From positions 24,811-88,810 of the forward strand of contig CAIVJW010000216.1 of NCBI GenBank assembly GCA_903906315.1: 64,000 nucleotides of DNA, given 5' to 3'. Position 1 is the stretch's first letter. Each line of letters opens with the position of its first letter. The DNA comes from an uncultured delta proteobacterium. GTDB lineage: Bacteria; Myxococcota_A; Polyangia; Polyangiales; Polyangiaceae. Below are positions 41,494-48,582 of this stretch, piece after piece. The notes below the pieces were generated by a model. The model had not been told where the DNA came from, searched no databases, and was given only the letters and a program-made list of their open reading frames with translations. Position numbers and translations under genes: made by a program.

Positions 41494-42758
41494 GTGCCGC
41501 CCCCGGCCGCAGGCAGCTCCGCCTTGCGCTCGAACGCCTCGAAGACGGTGAACGGCGCGCCGCGCTTCAGCGCGCCGAGCTTGCGGAGCGCTTCGAGGAT
41601 CGCCTCCTTGCGCTTGCCGAGGTCGCCGCGCTTGCCGCCGCCCTCTCCGGCGAGCTGCTTGCGCACGCCACGCTCGATCGCCGACTTCGATGTCTCGACC
41701 TCGAGCGCGACCTCCGCGGCCGGGCCGAGCGCCTCGTTGATCGCGTCGATCGCGCCCTTCACCTCGAGATCGACCTTCTCGCGGCCGGGCTTCTCGACCT
41801 TGCCCCACACCCTGCCGCTCCCGAGCGGCACGGCGCCCCGCTCCGCGTAGGCCCGGACCTGCTTCCACCGGTCGTCGACCCACGCCTCGAGCAGCGGCAA
41901 CCCCTCGATGAACGCGCGCGCCGTCTCGTCATCCTCGACGGCCCCGACGAGCGGGAGGCGCCGCTCTGGCAGCGCACCGGGGAGCACCTCGGCGACGAGC
42001 GCCGTCGTCTTCGGGCAGATGCCGCGCGCGGGGCACCACCGGCAGTGCGTCCCGTCGACCGGCTCGGCCGTCGGGATGCGCGCGAGCTCGGCCGTCATCG
42101 CCTGGGCCGCGGCCTCCAGGTCGAAGGCGTCGAGGACGCGCTCGTCGACGACGACGCCGTCCGGGGTCACGTGGGCGACCACGATCCGAACCTCGTCGAG
42201 CCCGTGCATCCGCGCGAGCACGACCGCCCCGTGCTCGAGCTGCCGGACGTGGTCGGCGAGCCGGTGCGGGCCGCGCCCCGTCTTCAGGTCGAGGATGACG
42301 GCCCCGTGCTCGTCGACGACGTGCTGGTCGACGGTGCCGGGGAGCTCGTCGTCGGTCGCGGCGGAGTAGTCGCGCTGCCCCTGGCTCGGGAGCTCGCGCG
42401 CGGTGTCCGTCTGGCCGTCGAACGCGAACGGCACCTCGGCGCGCCACGCGCGGCCGCCGTTGTAGGTCGGCCACCAGGCCCGCCAGGCGTCGACGAGGTC
42501 GACGAGGCGCTTGGCGGCGCCGGCCGACAGGCGGTACCGCTCGGCGAGGGACTCGGGCGACGTATCGCCGCTCGCCACGAGCTCGGCGAACCGCTCGAAG
42601 TCGGGCTCTGCCTCCTCGGATGCGCCCTCGTGGAGCGCGGTGCCGAGGTCCGCGGCCGCGCTCGCCTCGCGCGGAGGCAGGATCACGTCGGGGCGCGCCC
42701 AGTAGAGGCACCAGGCGCCGATCTCACGCTTCGAAGCGCTGTAGTGGTGCGTGCTCAT
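41490..42758 (-). CDS. PD-(D/E)XK nuclease of the Cas4/RecB type
   Basis: The protein has 422 residues. The nuclease core shows ADLGTALHEGAS (about 37), an acidic motif in GTVDQHVVDEHGAVILDLKTGRG (about 140-160, with the D...DxK pattern), and a cysteine cluster HCRWCPARGICP (about 225-236) likely binding an iron-sulfur cluster. This matches phage DUF2800/Cas4-like exonucleases, which resect DNA ends. The C-terminal third is helical. The ATG overlaps the end of the annealing ATPase (ATGA) and its stop overlaps ssb, giving an exonuclease-annealing-SSB recombination set. Confidence 0.8.
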   Translation of the reverse strand: MSTHHYSASKREIGAWCLYWARPDVILPPREASAAADLGTALHEGASEEAEPDFERFAELVASGDTSPESLAERYRLSAGAAKRLVDLVDAWRAWWPTYNGGRAWRAEVPFAFDGQTDTARELPSQGQRDYSAATDDELPGTVDQHVVDEHGAVILDLKTGRGPHRLADHVRQLEHGAVVLARMHGLDEVRIVVAHVTPDGVVVDERVLDAFDLEAAAQAMTAELARIPTAEPVDGTHCRWCPARGICPKTTALVAEVLPGALPERRLPLVGAVEDDETARAFIEGLPLLEAWVDDRWKQVRAYAERGAVPLGSGRVWGKVEKPGREKVDLEVKGAIDAINEALGPAAEVALEVETSKSAIERGVRKQLAGEGGGKRGDLGKRKEAILEALRKLGALKRGAPFTVFEAFERKAELPAAGGGT

Positions 42759-44287
42759 GCCGCCTTCGCTCCCTTCAGCGCCTTCTGGCGCGCGAGGAAC
42801 GCCTGGCGGACGTGCCCGTCGGCCAGCCCGGTGAGCGCCGCCGCCTTCACGTCGGGCACGAGCGCGTTCAGCGCCGTGATCGTCGTCGCGAGGTCGAACC
42901 TCCGGCAGAGGACGTGCGCGAGGACGTCGGCGAGGAGGTCCGGCACGCTCTTGAGATCGCGGCGGGCACGGACGGCGATGTCCCTGGCCGCCTCGTCGCT
43001 TTCCGCGAGGGCGGCGAAGCGCTTCGCCTCGTTCGCGAGCGCGAGGAGGAGCTCCCGCTCGTCGGGCTCCGCCGCCTGGGGCGCGGAGAGGTCGTCGCCG
43101 GCGGGCGCGGCCGCCTCGACGGGCTCCGCGGGGGCGGCAACTGCAACGGGAACGGCGACTGCGGCAACAGCGGCCCGAGGTGCTGGCTCTTGCGCAGCCG
43201 GGGCGACGACTGCAACGGGAACGGCAACTGCGGCAACCTGCGCCGCGGGCTCGGGCTCCTCGTCGAGCTCGACGACGGGCTCGGTCGAGACCGTCTCGGC
43301 CGGCGCGTCTTCCTGCGCGGATTGCAGCGCGACGGCGTACATCCCCTGCGCGCGCGAGAGGACCGCCGAGAGCGCGGAGCCCGTCGCCTTCGCGAGGTCG
43401 GCCCGGATCGCGACCGCGTCCTCCTCCGGGAGCTTCGGGAGCAGCTCGTCGATCTGGGCGCGGAGGCGCGCGTCGGGCGCCGGCGAGCCCGCGGCCATCG
43501 CCTTGCGCAGGTCCTCCCAGGTCGCGGGCAGCGTGTCGGCAATGCGCGAGCGCGTCTTGGCGAAGGCGAAGCCCGACTCCCGCGTGCGGAGGATCCGTGC
43601 CTTCAGCTTGCCCACGGTGCGCTTGCCCTTGGCACTCTTCACCTGGGTGTCCCAGTCGATGAAGAGCACGTGATCGGCCCACTGCCGCCACGCGTTGCGG
43701 ACGATCTGCGCCTTCGCCGTCGGGCCGCGGAAGGCCAGATCCCAACGTCGGAACGTGTCGCCGTCCTCGGTCGAGTCGACAACCTCCTGGGCGTGGGCGA
43801 TCACCCAAACGTGCGTACCCGTGCGGCGGATCGCGTCGAGCTTGCGTTGCAGGCGCTGGAACACCGGCAGGGCGGCCTCGTAGACCTTGCCGTAGTCCTT
43901 GCCCTCCATGTGCTTCACGCCCTCTTCGGCGCACGCGGCGTCGTTCACGAGGACCTCGATGCCCGAGAGCGAGTCGAGGGCGAGGTGGCCATAGGGTCGC
44001 CGCTTGTCCTCGCCGGGGGCGTTCATGGCGGAGAAGGCGTCGATCGCCTGCTCGAGCTCGACCACGTTGCGCGGGACCTGGGTGAAGTGCGCCGGGCGGT
44101 GGTTCGGGCTCGCGCCCTTCAGCCCCTCCTCGAGGGGCAGGATGAACACGCGGTCGATGGTCGAGACGAACCACGTCTTCCCGATGCCGGGCTTGCCGGT
44201 GAGGATGAACGAGTGTGCGGAGCGGTCCGGCTCGACGGAGACGGCAGCGGCAGAGAAGCGGGCAGCGGCAGGCGGATTGGGGGGCAT
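42755..44287 (-). CDS. Sak4-like RecA-fold ATPase (AAA_24) with extended C-terminus
   Basis: The protein has 510 residues. The N-terminal 240 are a RecA-fold ATPase: Walker A TGKPGIGKTWF (about 30-38), Walker B GHLALDSLSGIEVL (about 100) and VWVIAHAQEV. This matches phage AAA_24/Sak4 annealing ATPases. A Pro/Ala/Val linker contains two near-identical copies of AAVAVPVAV. A C-terminal helical domain of about 100 residues (from ELLLALANEAKRFAAL) is not recognised and may bind partners. RBS AAAGGA precedes the ATG. With the nuclease and SSB downstream it should drive phage DNA recombination. Confidence 0.78.
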   Translation of the reverse strand: MPPNPPAAARFSAAAVSVEPDRSAHSFILTGKPGIGKTWFVSTIDRVFILPLEEGLKGASPNHRPAHFTQVPRNVVELEQAIDAFSAMNAPGEDKRRPYGHLALDSLSGIEVLVNDAACAEEGVKHMEGKDYGKVYEAALPVFQRLQRKLDAIRRTGTHVWVIAHAQEVVDSTEDGDTFRRWDLAFRGPTAKAQIVRNAWRQWADHVLFIDWDTQVKSAKGKRTVGKLKARILRTRESGFAFAKTRSRIADTLPATWEDLRKAMAAGSPAPDARLRAQIDELLPKLPEEDAVAIRADLAKATGSALSAVLSRAQGMYAVALQSAQEDAPAETVSTEPVVELDEEPEPAAQVAAVAVPVAVVAPAAQEPAPRAAVAAVAVPVAVAAPAEPVEAAAPAGDDLSAPQAAEPDERELLLALANEAKRFAALAESDEAARDIAVRARRDLKSVPDLLADVLAHVLCRRFDLATTITALNALVPDVKAAALTGLADGHVRQAFLARQKALKGAKAA

Positions 44288-44299
44288 CCTGGGGTCCTT

Positions 44300-44497
44300 T
44301 CAGGCGGTGGGGATGGCCGCGCGCTCGGCGGCAGTGAGCGCGCGAAGGCGGTAGTGGCCGCAGGCGAGCGCCTCCCAGGCGCAGCCGATGGCGCGTGCGG
44401 CGAGGGCGCGGTCCTCGTGCGACAGTTGGTCGAACGCGAGCAGCGTCTCCGCGGTCGTCGTCGGGACGCGCTCGGGGTGCACGACGGGCCGGCTCAC
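44300..44497 (-). CDS. Small phage protein
   Basis: The protein has 65 residues. It reads as two helices (ETLLAFDQLSHEDRALAARAIGCAWEALACGHYRLRALTAAERAAI) after a short extended N-terminus. No family is recognised. The GTG overlaps the previous stop codon (GTGA), so it is translationally coupled within the leftward early operon, whose small upstream genes may redirect host functions. Confidence 0.55.
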   Translation of the reverse strand: MSRPVVHPERVPTTTAETLLAFDQLSHEDRALAARAIGCAWEALACGHYRLRALTAAERAAIPTA

Positions 44498-44769
44498 AGC
44501 GCGCCTCGCAGGCGCCCGCGCCCCTCGACGGCGCCGATCGGGTCGTGGAGGAAGCCCGGCGGGGTCTCGAGCGGCACCGCGGGCATCGGCTGGAGCGCCA
44601 GGCGCGCCCGCTCCGCTGCGATCCGGGCGTCGGCGAGCGTGCCCGCGCGTAGCACCGCTTTGATCAGCGTGTCGTGCGCCCTGCGGAGCATCGCGAGCGC
44701 GCGGCCGTGCTCGGCGGCGATCTCGAGCGCCCGGGCCCGGTCGGCCTCGAGCTGGTTCGCCGTGCTCAC
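44494..44769 (-). CDS. Small phage protein, helical
   Basis: The protein has 91 residues: a long helix (ANQLEADRARALEIAAEHGRALAMLRRAHDTLIKAVLRAGTLADARIAAERARLAL) and a Pro-rich tail. It could be a short coiled coil. No family is recognised. It is joined by four-base overlaps to the genes on both sides of the leftward operon. Confidence 0.55.
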   Translation of the reverse strand: MSTANQLEADRARALEIAAEHGRALAMLRRAHDTLIKAVLRAGTLADARIAAERARLALQPMPAVPLETPPGFLHDPIGAVEGRGRLRGAL

Positions 44770-44975
44770 GACGCCGCCCTCCGGCGCAGGAGCTTGCGGA
44801 CCCGGCGATCCATCCAGAGCCTGTCGATGTTGTCGTTCCGCTCGCGGATCTCCTCGGGCAGGCGCACGAGCCGGCGCGGGCCGCGGTGATGCTCTGCCGC
44901 GTGCTGCGCATCGGCGGCGCGCCGCGACTCGAAGAACTCGGTGTAGGCAGCGGGCGACGCGGGAGGGAGCGTCAC
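44766..44975 (-). CDS. Small phage protein, basic
   Basis: The protein has 69 residues and is strongly basic at its end (RLWMDRRVRKLLRRRAAS) with a histidine-rich middle (AQHAAEHHRGPRR). Such charge suggests nucleic-acid binding, but no family is recognised. It is linked by GTGA overlaps to neighbouring genes in the leftward operon. Confidence 0.55.
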   Translation of the reverse strand: MTLPPASPAAYTEFFESRRAADAQHAAEHHRGPRRLVRLPEEIRERNDNIDRLWMDRRVRKLLRRRAAS

Positions 44976-45157
44976 GGCGTCACCTCGTCGCGGTTGGCGT
45001 GCAGCGCGTCGATCGCGCGCTCGGTCTCACGAGATGCCGCACTGCACACCTCGTAATCCGCGATGTAGCCAGTCTCGACGTAGACGAGGGTGAGAGCGTG
45101 CGAGTGGTCGAGTGCCGTCTTGGCGGCTCGGTAGAGATCGTCTCGGGTGGGGGGCAT
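44972..45157 (-). CDS. First gene of leftward early operon, small phage protein
   Basis: The protein has 61 residues, mostly helical (DDLYRAAKTALDHSHALTLVYVETGYIADYEVCSAASRETERAIDAL). No family is recognised. GGAG seven bases before the ATG sets the start. It is the first gene after the repressor-controlled leftward promoter (45,203-45,231), so it is among the earliest proteins made on induction. Confidence 0.6.
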   Translation of the reverse strand: MPPTRDDLYRAAKTALDHSHALTLVYVETGYIADYEVCSAASRETERAIDALHANRDEVTP

Positions 45158-45202
45158 CGGTGGCTCCTTCGGCTGGCCGCCCTGGGCGACCAGGTGACCA
45201 CC

Positions 45203-45257
45203 ACATTAGCCGCGACTACCTTGTTAGGCAACACCGAAGCGACGATTTTGTTAGGCA
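45203..45257 (-). promoter_or_regulatory. Leftward early promoter with two operator sites
   Basis: On the minus strand TTGCCT (45,231-45,226) and TAATGT (45,208-45,203) are 17 bases apart. The -35 box is part of the word TTGCCTAACAA (45,231-45,221). A second copy, TGCCTAACAA, lies 27 bases upstream (45,257-45,248). The same word covers the -35 of the rightward promoter near 48,150, so these are the probable repressor operators. Confidence 0.75.
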
Positions 45258-45271
45258 GCCGCGACCTCCCC

Positions 45272-45300
45272 TTGACGAATTATGATGCGCGCATCATATT
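45272..45300 (+). promoter_or_regulatory. Promoter and palindromic operator of the DUF4160/DUF2442 module
   Basis: TTGACG (45,272-45,277) and CATATT (45,295-45,300) are 17 bases apart, and the -10 lies six bases before the ATG. The spacer and -10 are covered by the perfect 18-base palindrome TATGATGCGCGCATCATA (45,281-45,298). The XRE domain of the second gene is the likely binder. Confidence 0.7.
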
Positions 45301-45306
45301 GATCGC

Positions 45307-45534
45307 ATGCCGAAGGTCGCCGAGTTCGCCGGGATCGTCATCTCGATCTACGCGGCCGACCACAACCCGCCCCACGTCCACGTCTACTACGCCGACGACG
45401 CTGCCCTCGTGGCCATCCGCACGGGCGAGGTCATCGAGGGCTTCGTCCCTGGCAAGCAGCTCCGACGGGCCGCGACGTGGATCGAGGAGCACCGCGACGA
45501 GCTGCTCGTGCGCTGGGCGACGCTCAACCCCTGA
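45307..45534 (+). CDS. DUF4160 protein (toxin-like partner of a DUF2442 antitoxin)
   Basis: The protein has 75 residues and follows the DUF4160 pattern closely: GIVISIYAADHNPPHVHVYYADDAALVAI, then GEVIEGFVPGKQLRRAATWIEEHRDELLVRWATLN. The HNPPHxHV segment is the family signature. DUF4160 genes are commonly paired with DUF2442 genes and such pairs are suspected toxin-antitoxin systems; activity is not established. The ATG is six bases after a -10 box, so the mRNA is probably leaderless. The DUF2442-XRE gene follows 12 bases later. Confidence 0.85.
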   Translation: MPKVAEFAGIVISIYAADHNPPHVHVYYADDAALVAIRTGEVIEGFVPGKQLRRAATWIEEHRDELLVRWATLNP

Positions 45535-45546
45535 AGGAGGCTGGTC

Positions 45547-46035
45547 ATGATCCGGGTCCGAGAAGTCGAGGCGAAGCCGGGCCACAAGCTCGCGCTGCGC
45601 TTCTCCGACGGCACGCATGGCGTCGCCGACATGACGGGGCTCCTCGACGAGACGCCGTTCGCGCCGCTCCGCGACGCGGGCGCGTTCGGCGAGGTCTTCG
45701 TGGAGCACGGCGCCGTCGAGTGGCCGTGCGGCGTCGGCGTCGCGTCCGAGACGCTCTACGCGCTGGCCCACGGCCTTGCCCGGCCACGGACCCTCGACGA
45801 CGCGCGCGCGAACGAGCGCGAGGTCAGCCTCCGCGAGCTGCGCAAGCTCGCCGGTGCGACCCAGCTCGAGGTCTCCGCCGCGATGGGCATGGATCAGGGC
45901 CAGCTCTCGCGCTTCGAGCGGCAGGACGACTCGCTCGTCTCCACGCTCCGGCGGTACGTCGAGGCGCTCGGCGGCGAGCTCGAGATCACGGCCGTGGTCG
46001 GCGGCAAGCGCATCCCGCTCCGGCGCGCTGGCTGA
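45547..46035 (+). CDS. DUF2442-XRE fusion, probable antitoxin and autorepressor
   Basis: The protein has 162 residues. Residues 3-80 match DUF2442 (KLALRFSDGTHGVADMTGLLDETPFAPLRDAGAFGEVFVEHGAVEWPCGVGV). Residues 95-150 are an XRE helix-turn-helix (LRELRKLAGATQLEVSAAMGMDQGQLSRFERQDDSLVSTLRRYVEALGG). This layout suits an antitoxin that neutralises the DUF4160 protein and represses its own promoter through the palindrome at 45,281. GGAGG seven bases before the ATG gives strong translation, as expected when antitoxin must exceed toxin. Confidence 0.85.
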   Translation: MIRVREVEAKPGHKLALRFSDGTHGVADMTGLLDETPFAPLRDAGAFGEVFVEHGAVEWPCGVGVASETLYALAHGLARPRTLDDARANEREVSLRELRKLAGATQLEVSAAMGMDQGQLSRFERQDDSLVSTLRRYVEALGGELEITAVVGGKRIPLRRAG

Positions 46036-46037
46036 TT

Positions 46038-46652
46038 CTACGCCGCGTCCTCGGCGACGAGCACGATGCGGCGGGGGTCGTCCCGCAGCACGGCGCGCGC
46101 GACGCCAGGGCCGCCCGTTCGGGCCACGCGGCGGAGCGTCCGCTCGTCGGGCCACTCGCACGGCCCGCCGCGCACGCGGACGCGGCGCGGGGCGACGACG
46201 GCGAGCGGGACGCCAACGACCTCGCCGACCCGCAGGGCCGCGCACGTCTCGTCGGTCGTGAAGTCGAGCGCGAGCTGCTCGAAGTCGAGGCGCCCGTGCG
46301 CGCGGACAGCGGACCGGAAGGCATCGCGCGGGCACGCGAGCGCGGCGCCGAGCTCGTCGGCGCGATCCTCGACGTCCAGCTCCTGGTACCCGAGCTCGAT
46401 CAGCCGGATCTCGGCGAGCTCGTGGCAGATGGCGAACCGCGCGGCCACGCGCGTCAGGCGACGCCGCAGGCAGATGGTCCGGACGCCGTGCAGCGTGATC
46501 GTGCAGGCGTTGCCGCCGCGAACGAGGTACCCCTCGACGCGCCGGATCGCGACGCCGAGGCGGCGCGCGAGCTTCGTCGCCGCCGGCACCTCGTCGAGCT
46601 CAAACCCCGCCCGCCCGTAGACCCACCGCGCCTCGCAGTCGACGTCCAGCAC
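46038..46652 (-). CDS. ImmA/IrrE-like protein with altered metal motif
   Basis: The protein has 204 residues. It fits the ImmA/IrrE metallopeptidase layout: ARRLGVAIRRVEGYLVRGGNACTITLHGVRTICLRRRLTRVAARFAICHELAEIRL, then DRADELGAALACPRDAFRSAVRAHG. The metal motif that should be HExxH reads HELAE, so the second His is replaced by Glu. ImmA-type proteins cleave phage repressors to induce the prophage. Its place 92 bases downstream of the repressor-HIRAN pair fits such a role. The start is uncertain: no ribosome-binding site is clear, and the GTG at 46,652 was chosen as the first usable codon. Confidence 0.7.
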   Translation of the reverse strand: MLDVDCEARWVYGRAGFELDEVPAATKLARRLGVAIRRVEGYLVRGGNACTITLHGVRTICLRRRLTRVAARFAICHELAEIRLIELGYQELDVEDRADELGAALACPRDAFRSAVRAHGRLDFEQLALDFTTDETCAALRVGEVVGVPLAVVAPRRVRVRGGPCEWPDERTLRRVARTGGPGVARAVLRDDPRRIVLVAEDAA

Positions 46653-46744
46653 GACGGCGAGCGTGCGTCGGCGGCGAGGGCGCCGCGAGAGGGCACCGGC
46701 GACCCGGGTCGCGGGAATGTCACATCGTGAAACCTGTGGAGAAA

Positions 46745-47611
46745 CTAGCGTCGCACGGGCTTCGCCGCTGGCTTCGCGGGCGCCGCACGCTGCGCCGGGG
46801 CGGCGGCGCCGTTCATGGTGCCTGGCGGGGGCGACGAGCCCAAGCACGCGAAGCAGCCGCCGAAGAGCAGAACCAGCAGGACGACGCCCACGATGGTCGC
46901 CGTCCGCTGGGATACTTGCGGCTTCACGCGCGACGCCGGTACGGGCGGGGGTGCCTGCGGGAGGGCGATAGGCGCGCGCGGCGGAAGGCCGTACTTCGCC
47001 CGCATCGCATCGAGCTCCGCCTGCGACGCGGCATGTTTCGCGACGGCCATCGCCCCGTAGAGCCGGTAGTTCTCGTCGAGCTGCGCTTGCAGCTCCTCGA
47101 CCTTGGCCTGGATCTGCGGCCGCGCGAGCGCGGTGACGTCGATCGTGATGACAGTGGCGGGACGTGGTCGCCCTTCGGCGATCGTCGGCACGTCGACCTT
47201 GACGCCGAAGCTCCCGACGCTGCGCTCGCCGCTCTTCTTCCCCCGTGACCAGCCGCCCCTCACGGTGCCCGCGCAGAGGACCGGCCGGCCGCCGTTCGTC
47301 GCGCCGAGCGTGACGAGCAACGGCTGCCACGCCACGGCGAGCTCGCGCGGCAGGTGCCCGCATTTCGCGAACGTGGCCGCGGCGCTCTTCAGCATGACGG
47401 CGACGGCATTCGGGTCGTGGGCGTTGTCCGGCTCCGGCCGAAGCCACGCGATCACGTCGTCGTCGTGTCCGTCGGGCGTCTTCGGGCCGACGACGGACTC
47501 GATCTCGGACTGGTAGTGCGACTCACCGACGACGTCCTCGATATGGTCGCCGAGCAGCCACACCGCGGGCACGCCGCCGACGTCTCGCAGTTCATGCGGA
47601 ACGTCGGTCAC
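46745..47611 (-). CDS. HIRAN-like protein with C-terminal membrane anchor
   Basis: The protein has 288 residues. Residues about 15-110 look like a HIRAN domain: DVVGESHYQSEIESVVG, AWLRPEPDNAHDPNAVAVML and KCGHLPRELAVAWQPLL (the 'rEpdNphDpnAv' signature). HIRAN binds single-stranded DNA ends. A helical region with possible coiled coil (about 155-215) follows, then a membrane helix (TATIVGVVLLVLLFGGCFACLG, about 240-262) and an Ala/Pro/Lys tail. It overlaps the repressor by four bases, so it is probably expressed in the lysogen. A role in exclusion of other phages is a hypothesis. Confidence 0.65.
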   Translation of the reverse strand: MTDVPHELRDVGGVPAVWLLGDHIEDVVGESHYQSEIESVVGPKTPDGHDDDVIAWLRPEPDNAHDPNAVAVMLKSAAATFAKCGHLPRELAVAWQPLLVTLGATNGGRPVLCAGTVRGGWSRGKKSGERSVGSFGVKVDVPTIAEGRPRPATVITIDVTALARPQIQAKVEELQAQLDENYRLYGAMAVAKHAASQAELDAMRAKYGLPPRAPIALPQAPPPVPASRVKPQVSQRTATIVGVVLLVLLFGGCFACLGSSPPPGTMNGAAAPAQRAAPAKPAAKPVRR

Positions 47612-48099
47612 GGCTTCGCCTTCGGCTTCCGTCCTCGCGGCGGCGGATCCTCGTCGTCCTCGACGATCGTGCCGATTGACCCCTTGCCGCGGATGGCCGC
47701 CTCGAGTCGGTCGAGCAGCTCCTCCCACTCCTTCGGCGGGCGGTCCTCTTCGCCGTCGCGCGCCATGCCTCGACCGGCCGCGATCGTCTCCGGGCGCCAC
47801 CGTCCTGGGTGGTAGGCGATCGCCGCCTCGATGTTCTGGTAGCGCGGCGTCAGCTCGACCGTGCGGACGGGGGATGGCGCATCGCCGACGCCGCTGATCA
47901 ACCAGGACTCGCTGACGCCGGCGCCGGCCGCGATGGCCTTCAACGTCCGCAGTTCTACCGCCTCCGGGTCCTTCTGAAGCTTCGCAAGCAGAAGCCCGAC
48001 GTGCGCCTCGGACTTCAGGTGGGCGCGCCGTGCGAGCTCGCGCTCGCTGATGCCTTGGGACGTCAGGATCTCGCGGATCCGTTCAGCAATTCCGGACAC
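47608..48099 (-). CDS. Prophage repressor-like helix-turn-helix protein
   Basis: The protein has 163 residues. The N-terminal XRE domain is GIAERIREILTSQGISERELARRAHLKSEAHVGLLLAKLQKDPEAVELRTLKAIAAGAGVSESWLISGVG (about 3-72). The C-terminal part is charged and lacks a LexA-type peptidase, so induction by self-cleavage is unlikely; the nearby ImmA/IrrE-like gene could serve instead. The GTG at 48,099 is chosen because GATACG lies eight bases upstream. An operator half-site (48,120-48,127) falls in this promoter's spacer, indicating self-regulation. It diverges from the Cro-like gene. Confidence 0.8.
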   Translation of the reverse strand: MSGIAERIREILTSQGISERELARRAHLKSEAHVGLLLAKLQKDPEAVELRTLKAIAAGAGVSESWLISGVGDAPSPVRTVELTPRYQNIEAAIAYHPGRWRPETIAAGRGMARDGEEDRPPKEWEELLDRLEAAIRGKGSIGTIVEDDEDPPPRGRKPKAKP

Positions 48100-48107
48100 G
48101 CGGCGAG

Positions 48108-48182
48108 CGTATCGCGTGCGCCTAACGCCTTCATCAGCAAACGCCTTGCCTAACATATTAGCTTCGCCTATCGTGTTAGGCA
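48108..48182. promoter_or_regulatory. Immunity control region: divergent promoters with three operators
   Basis: Rightward promoter: TTGCCT (48,146-48,151), 17 bases, TATCGT (48,169-48,174), ATG seven bases later. Leftward -10: GATACG (48,113-48,108). Operator words GCCTAAC at 48,120-48,126, TGCCTAACA at 48,147-48,155 and its inverse TGTTAGGCA at 48,174-48,182 are centred 28 and 27 bases apart. They cover the leftward spacer, the rightward -35 and the rightward start, respectively. Confidence 0.75.
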
Positions 48183-48487
48183 TGACTCGACCCCAGGGCA
48201 AGCCCGAGCACATCGGGGGGCGGCTCCGGAAGCTGCGCGAAATGGCCGGCCTTTCGGCGCGCGAGCTCGATCGACTGGCAGAGCGCACGGAAGGTCACTG
48301 CAACCTCATCGAGGTCCGCCCGAAGGCGAACGTCGGCGCAGCGACGTTGGCCGACTACGCGCGCGTCCTGGGCGTCTCGCTCGACTGGCTGGTGCTCGGG
48401 GTGGGCGATCCGCCTCGCGTCGAGGACGTGCGCGCCGCCGTCGAGCGCGCGCGAGGGGGAGTACAGGGCACCGGCACGGAGGGCTGA
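48182..48487 (+). CDS. Cro-like helix-turn-helix protein
   Basis: The protein has 101 residues with an XRE domain: IGGRLRKLREMAGLSARELDRLAERTEGHCNLIEVRPKANVGAATLADYARVLGVSLDWLVLGVG (about 11-75). It resembles the repressor in length and ending of the domain ('SLDWLVLGVGDPP' against 'SESWLISGVGDAP'), suggesting a shared origin. The ATG overlaps the operator TGTTAGGCA. It is the first rightward early gene and so the likely Cro counterpart, switching the phage to lytic growth. Confidence 0.8.
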   Translation: MTRPQGKPEHIGGRLRKLREMAGLSARELDRLAERTEGHCNLIEVRPKANVGAATLADYARVLGVSLDWLVLGVGDPPRVEDVRAAVERARGGVQGTGTEG

Positions 48488-48491
48488 CGCG

Positions 48492-48581
48492 ATGTCCATG
48501 CCCCCCACTACGTCGCCAGTCGCGAACTTCGATCCTGCACGCGTGCTCCGTAGGGAGGCACCGGCCGGGATCAGGCACTGA
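48492..48581 (+). CDS. Possible 29-residue phage peptide
   Basis: A short frame, MSMPPTTSPVANFDPARVLR and nine further residues, starts four bases after the Cro-like stop codon and ends one base before the next gene's GTG, so it fills the gap exactly. It has no clear ribosome-binding site and no recognisable family. It could be a leader peptide or a spurious frame. Confidence 0.3.
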   Translation: MSMPPTTSPVANFDPARVLRREAPAGIRH

Positions 48582-48582
48582 C

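Noticed and set aside
43110..43260. Plus-strand frame with repeated Asn-Gly-Asn-Gly and Cys, looking like a surface repeat
   Set aside because: It is the complement of the repeated AAVAVPVAV linker in the Sak4-like gene on the minus strand.
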